Positions 6,877 through 9,765 of a stretch of 9,765 bases of DNA are shown piece after piece (the stretch's first letter is position 1; each line of letters begins with the position of its first letter). The translations under genes and the position numbers were made by a program. Below the pieces are notes generated by a model, which saw only the letters and a program-made list of their open reading frames with translations, made no database searches and was not told the DNA's origin. Source of the stretch: SIG78 sp045587205 (GTDB lineage: Bacteria; Verrucomicrobiota; Lentisphaeria; Victivallales; Victivallaceae); the NCBI GenBank assembly GCA_045587205.1, contig JAZNBV010000057.1, positions 1 to 9,765 of the forward strand, written 5' to 3'.

Positions 6877-7690
6877 ATTGCCGCATAGCCACCTGCAAGC
6901 GGTAATAACTGCCGTCAAGCGCACTTATAAGGGTTTCGGACAATTCGCGCGGATCGAAAAATCCGCCCATAAAAATATCACAGTAAAAACTTTTCCGTTC
7001 CAGACTGTATCTGCCGGTAATGGTGCCGCTGTCCAGAATCCGCGTAAAGCGCAAGCCTTCGCCGCGCTCCGGATCGTGAAACTTTACACAGCACTCCCCG
7101 CCGCTGCAGACGGCATTGAGTTTGCCGGTGACTTCATCAAGCACACTGCAGACATTGCCGGGAGTGAGCGATTCAGCCGGACAATCGTACACATCCACTG
7201 AAATAAGCATTCCCCACGCATCGGCATTGCGGTAACGCTGCTGCCAGCTCAAAACCTCACCGGAATTTTCCACGGCGCTTTCTGCGCGGCAGATCACACC
7301 ATCCTGCCCCAGCACGCCGCGGCTCAAAACATTGGATATGATCATTGAACGCGAACCGAGCAATTTGCGTAATGTATTTGCAGCAAGATCAAAGTCTATC
7401 TGGTCGCCGCAAGTAAAAATATCCACTGCCGCGTAATCGTGCTCGGGCCAGGCGTGCACAGCAAAGTGTGATTCGCAGATCACCACTATACCGCTGACCC
7501 CCTGCGGCTGGAATTCGTGAAAACTCGACTCCAGCACCGTTGCGCCGCTGGTTTTTGCTGCTTCAACAAAAATAGCTTCCATTCCTGCCGCATCAGCAAG
7601 AGTGGAAGCATTGCAATCGTAATACTCTATGGTAAGGTGTCTGCCCAGTGCCAGCGCCTGAAATTTTACAACTTTTTCTGAAGAATCCAT
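6875..7690 (-). CDS. speD: S-adenosylmethionine decarboxylase proenzyme, two-domain form
   Basis: Makes decarboxylated SAM, the aminopropyl donor for the downstream SpeE. The proenzyme is expected to self-cleave at Glu73-Ser74 within ICESHFAVHAWPE, giving an N-terminal pyruvoyl group. Ser74, His79 and Cys94 (in DIFTCG) have the same spacing as the Ser/His/Cys of prokaryotic SpeD (+5 and +20). The catalytic domain fills residues about 14-125. Unusually, the protein continues to 271 residues, where single-domain enzymes have about 120-140. Residues about 158-270 echo the first domain, with WGMLISVDVYDCPAESL against LGRHLTIEYYDCNASTL and CDIFMGG-FDP against VDIFTCG-IDF, but have no ESH or matching His. 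This looks like an internal duplication with a degenerate second copy. The RBS is weak (AAGG just 2 nt before the ATG), and no better start exists nearby, so coupling to the upstream gene is likely. Confidence 0.95.
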   Translation of the reverse strand: MDSSEKVVKFQALALGRHLTIEYYDCNASTLADAAGMEAIFVEAAKTSGATVLESSFHEFQPQGVSGIVVICESHFAVHAWPEHDYAAVDIFTCGDQIDFDLAANTLRKLLGSRSMIISNVLSRGVLGQDGVICRAESAVENSGEVLSWQQRYRNADAWGMLISVDVYDCPAESLTPGNVCSVLDEVTGKLNAVCSGGECCVKFHDPERGEGLRFTRILDSGTITGRYSLERKSFYCDIFMGGFFDPRELSETLISALDGSYYRLQVAMRQ

Positions 7691-7731
7691 AACCTTACGC
7701 TTTGACTTTCCGGGCAGACTGCGCGGCCGCC

Positions 7732-9390
7732 TTATTCGGCAACAGCCTGATTTTCAGCAGACTGGGCATACTTTTTGCAGAACTTTGAAAGATATGCCCC
7801 ATATTGCATCTGCTGCATTGAACGTTTGTAATTGCGGAACATTGTTTCCATTGCCGGATCCGCAGTGTAGGGCTTGGCGGGAACCTTGCGGCTTGCCAGC
7901 ACCAGCACCTGCGCACCGGTGGGCTTGCGGACGATATCAGCTATTTCGCCGGGCATCAGATCCGCCACCGCCGCCGCGGCAAAACCCAGTTCCGGAGAAC
8001 CGGTCATCAGCGAAAACTTCCTGACCGCGGTGAATTTGGGATCTTTCATAGCCTTGACCCGTGCTGCACGCACTCCGGGAGCAATGGTGTTGAGCTTGGC
8101 AACTACTTCCTGCGCCCGCTGATAAGCGGCTTTGGCGGCTTCTTCTTTAACATAATCAGCAGTGACCTGCGCCTTGACTTCGTTGAATTCCGCCGGACGG
8201 CTCTGCTTGAAACTGGTCACATAACCGACATAAGCGGCATTGGCGCCGGGTACAGCATTGGAAACCGGCACATCGGTAAAGACTCCGGCAAGCTCTGTAA
8301 CCAGCGCGGGCTCGGCAATGGAACCGGCTTTTTTGCTGTCGGCAGAGAATGTGCCGGTGGGTTTGGCAGCCAGTTTGGCAGCGGCAAGCTGTTTTTTGAA
8401 CACAGCCAGACGCTGTTCGACGGGCACATTGCCAACTGCTTCGTAGGCGTTTACACCGAATTGCTGGGCGGCATTGAGCGCCAATTCTTTAGCTTTTGCG
8501 GCAATAGCGGAAGAACGCACTTCATTTTTCACTTTTGCAAACTCCGGAATTTCAACTTTACCGTCTTTGACCTTGGCGAAAAGCTGTTTGTTCTGTTCGT
8601 AGAACGCTTTGAGGTCATTATCCTTTACGCTCCTGATCGCCTGCGAGCGGTATTTGCTGTACGGGAACTCGACCACCAGTGCCTGGATCTGCGCCGGAAT
8701 GGTGTAGCTGCTGCGGTTGGCAGCAAAGTAAGAATCAAGTTTTTCTTTGTCAACTTTTATATTTTTGATGAAATCGTCGTTTTTGAACTCGCCGGCAAGC
8801 ACTTCAAATTCTTCGTTGAGCATATCGCTGAAGATTTTGAGTTCCCCGGGAGTAACCACCACTGCAGCATCCTGTGCGGCCTGGAACTTGGCGATTGTCA
8901 GATACTGGCGGGCGGCGTTATTGAGGTCTTCTTCGGCATAGCCTTCACCCGCCAGGAAGTTGCTGACAAAATTACGGTATGCTTCAGCATTGAATTTGCC
9001 GTCTTTGCCGCGGAAAAAGTTACGCAGAAATCTGCCGACTTCCACATCAGAAACTACAATACCGCTGTTTTTGGCGGCGGCAAGCACTGCCAGATTGTAA
9101 AACGACTGATTTTCCAGCTGGTCGCGCATCGACTGGTTTACCGGCATATTCATAAATACCTGCATTGAAAGTGAATCCAGACGGATCTGTTCGCCGAGTT
9201 CCGTGTAGGAGACCTTTTTGCCGAAAATTTCACCGACCGCCTGATTGGGGCCGTTGCCGCGGAACGCATCCATTATCCCGGTACCGGGAGTCAGAAAGTC
9301 CATAAAGGCAATAATGATCAGCACCGAAAAAATCCCGAAGATGATCCGGTGGTGTTTGGCAAATACCGTGTTGAGTTTGGAAATAGCCAT
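7732..9390 (-). CDS. PpiD/SurA-like membrane-anchored periplasmic chaperone
   Basis: A 552-residue protein predicted to help fold exported proteins at the periplasmic face of the inner membrane. A short basic N-terminus is followed by one hydrophobic helix (about 16-34) that would anchor it, then a SurA_N-type region (about 50-215) with VGEIFGKKVSYTELGEQI (52-69) and VEVGRFLRNFF (118-128), typical of PpiD/SurA N-terminal domains. The middle (about 220-310), with AQIQALVVEF and DLKAFYEQNKQLF, is PpiD-like, but I cannot see a complete parvulin core with its usual GDLG-like signature, so isomerase activity is doubtful. The C-terminal part (about 310-545) is Ala- and Lys-rich. The start is supported by AGGAG 9 nt upstream. 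It is the first gene of the unit that continues into speD 41 bp later; the association with polyamine genes has no obvious functional reason. Confidence 0.8.
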   Translation of the reverse strand: MAISKLNTVFAKHHRIIFGIFSVLIIIAFMDFLTPGTGIMDAFRGNGPNQAVGEIFGKKVSYTELGEQIRLDSLSMQVFMNMPVNQSMRDQLENQSFYNLAVLAAAKNSGIVVSDVEVGRFLRNFFRGKDGKFNAEAYRNFVSNFLAGEGYAEEDLNNAARQYLTIAKFQAAQDAAVVVTPGELKIFSDMLNEEFEVLAGEFKNDDFIKNIKVDKEKLDSYFAANRSSYTIPAQIQALVVEFPYSKYRSQAIRSVKDNDLKAFYEQNKQLFAKVKDGKVEIPEFAKVKNEVRSSAIAAKAKELALNAAQQFGVNAYEAVGNVPVEQRLAVFKKQLAAAKLAAKPTGTFSADSKKAGSIAEPALVTELAGVFTDVPVSNAVPGANAAYVGYVTSFKQSRPAEFNEVKAQVTADYVKEEAAKAAYQRAQEVVAKLNTIAPGVRAARVKAMKDPKFTAVRKFSLMTGSPELGFAAAAVADLMPGEIADIVRKPTGAQVLVLASRKVPAKPYTADPAMETMFRNYKRSMQQMQYGAYLSKFCKKYAQSAENQAVAE

Positions 9391-9399
9391 AAAAATGTT

Positions 9400-9404
9400 C
9401 TCCT
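9400..9404 (-). promoter_or_regulatory. RBS of the PpiD-like gene
   Basis: AGGAG read on the minus strand, 9 nt before the ATG at 9390. It is the strongest ribosome-binding site in the minus-strand unit and fixes the start so that the membrane anchor is included. Confidence 0.7.
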
Positions 9405-9417
9405 GCCGCGCCTTTGT

Positions 9418-9429
9418 AAAAGCGCTTTT
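9418..9429. promoter_or_regulatory. Perfect 12-bp palindrome AAAAGCGCTTTT (possible operator)
   Basis: AAAAGCGCTTTT is perfectly self-complementary and sits in the leader of the PpiD-like gene, 27 bp before its ATG. The surrounding TGTAAAAGCGCTTTTTCT resembles the CG-centred operators of LacI-family repressors. It could also form a small hairpin in the mRNA leader. No regulator gene is in the window, so the role is a guess. Confidence 0.35.
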
Positions 9430-9535
9430 TCTGTTATATTTTTTACATTATTTTAATAATTACACAATCAATGAATAATAAAATAACCCTATAAGTTCAA
9501 ATATGCAATCAAAAAATAAGGAATTTTGCGATTTT
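9430..9535 (-). promoter_or_regulatory. AT-rich promoter region of the ppiD-speD-speE unit
   Basis: This strongly AT-rich stretch is the only plausible promoter site for the minus-strand unit. The best pair I see is TTGAAC (9495-9500), a 17-bp spacer and TATTCA (9472-9477). An alternative -10 box, TATAAC (9433-9438), lacks a -35. No riboswitch-like structure is apparent. Confidence 0.35.
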
Positions 9536-9560
9536 TTTGCGCTGTTTCCGCTACAGAGGT

Positions 9561-9672
9561 GCCGCATACGCGGGCGGTACGGTTAATGGCACTTTGGTGG
9601 CGCCGCATACGCGGGCAGTATGGTAGATGGCACTTTAGTGGCGCCGCATACGCGGGCGGTACGGTTGATGGC
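9561..9672. repeat. Three tandem 41-bp units leading into the edge repeat
   Basis: Units start at 9561, 9602 and 9643, each with GCCGCATACGCGGGC. Units 1 and 2 are full length (41 bp, few differences); unit 3 keeps about 30 bp and then runs without a break into the palindromic repeat at 9667. Each unit carries CCGC-ATAC-GCGG, a 4-bp stem with a 4-nt loop, similar in layout to the CCGC-GAAA-GCGG hairpins at 196-208. There are no unique spacers and no cas genes, so it is not a CRISPR. The 375 bp from 9391 to the window end hold no gene. Confidence 0.85.
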
Positions 9673-9765
9673 GGCTTGGGAAGTATTGAGAAGTATTGGG
9701 AAGTATTGGGAGGGTTTGGGAGAATACATTGCCGCCTTTACTGTAAGCAATACGGTTTGATATTG
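9667..9765. repeat. Second copy of the 10-bp-unit repeat (right edge, cut by window end)
   Basis: Matches positions 1-99 at 95 of 99 bases in the same orientation; the first 54 bases are identical and three of the four differences cluster just after the 10-bp units (9723-9727). The conserved spacer reading GCCGCCTTTACTGTAAGC is kept. Only the left arm and spacer lie within the window; the opposing arm would lie beyond it. Because the copies differ, they are dispersed repeats and not an exact terminal overlap. Confidence 0.9.
9698..9720 (+). other. G-quadruplex-capable motif in right repeat
   Basis: GGG tracts at 9698-9700, 9708-9710, 9712-9714 and 9718-9720 have loops of 7, 1 and 3 nt, exactly as in the left copy. 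The four runs fall in the part of the repeat that shows no differences between copies. Confidence 0.5.

Noticed and set aside
6309..6905. Open frame of 198 codons on the plus strand opposite speE
   Set aside because: It mirrors conserved SpeE motifs on the other strand and has no independent support.
8461..9168. Open frame of 235 codons on the plus strand opposite the PpiD-like gene
   Set aside because: Antisense to a gene with a clear RBS, membrane anchor and family features; the product shows no domain or coherent composition.
9561..9672. CRISPR-like array
   Set aside because: The 41-bp units are contiguous tandem copies with no unique spacers, and no cas genes are nearby.
1..9765. Circular element or phage genome with exact terminal redundancy
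   Set aside because: The end repeats differ at 4 of 99 positions, and the genes are chromosomal housekeeping and metabolic genes with no replication, capsid or mobilisation functions.

Overview
The window reads as a piece of a bacterial chromosome, probably from the PVC group (Lentisphaerota/Victivallis-like lineages are my best guess). This rests on gene content: a secreted SGNH hydrolase with a jelly-roll-like N-terminus, a compact GH20-like barrel protein and an MFS carrier together in one cluster, beside a class I (not class II) lysyl-tRNA synthetase and a SpeD/SpeE polyamine pair. Protein-coding DNA is moderately GC-rich and the intergenic promoters are AT-rich. The taxonomic call is an inference; there is no rRNA or other marker in the window.

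Layout. (1) 1-286: repeat-rich non-coding DNA. It holds a long imperfect palindrome built from two opposed arms of five 10-bp units, followed by two near-identical GC-rich hairpin units. (2) 287-2326, minus strand: class I lysyl-tRNA synthetase fused to a C-terminal EMAP/MetRS-type tRNA-binding OB domain, with a good promoter (TTGAAA, 17 bp, TATATT). (3) 2327-2540: AT-rich divergent promoter region with small inverted repeats. (4) 2541-6008, plus strand: a tight three-gene unit of exported SGNH/GDSL hydrolase, cytoplasmic GH20-like TIM-barrel protein and 12-TM MFS-type transporter. It looks like a small carbohydrate-uptake and degradation module. (5) 6039-9390, minus strand: speE (spermidine synthase), speD (a two-domain S-adenosylmethionine decarboxylase) and a membrane-anchored PpiD/SurA-like chaperone. 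Transcription runs from the chaperone gene through speD to speE. (6) 9391-9765: AT-rich promoter DNA with a perfect 12-bp palindrome, then three 41-bp tandem units that run straight into a second copy of the repeat found at position 1.

How the genes work together. SpeD makes decarboxylated SAM, which SpeE uses to convert putrescine to spermidine; the speE ribosome-binding site overlaps the speD stop codon, so the two are probably translationally coupled. In the plus-strand cluster, the exported esterase would trim an acylated glycan, the MFS protein would import sugar, and the GH20-like protein would act inside the cell, since it has no signal peptide.

The items most worth a second look are the repeat family at both window edges (10-bp periodic, G-quadruplex-capable, palindromic), the apparent internal duplication in SpeD whose second half has lost the catalytic serine and histidine, and the LysRS fusion to a tRNA-binding domain. 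I did not find a convincing defence system, mobile element with a transposase, CRISPR array, tRNA or rRNA.
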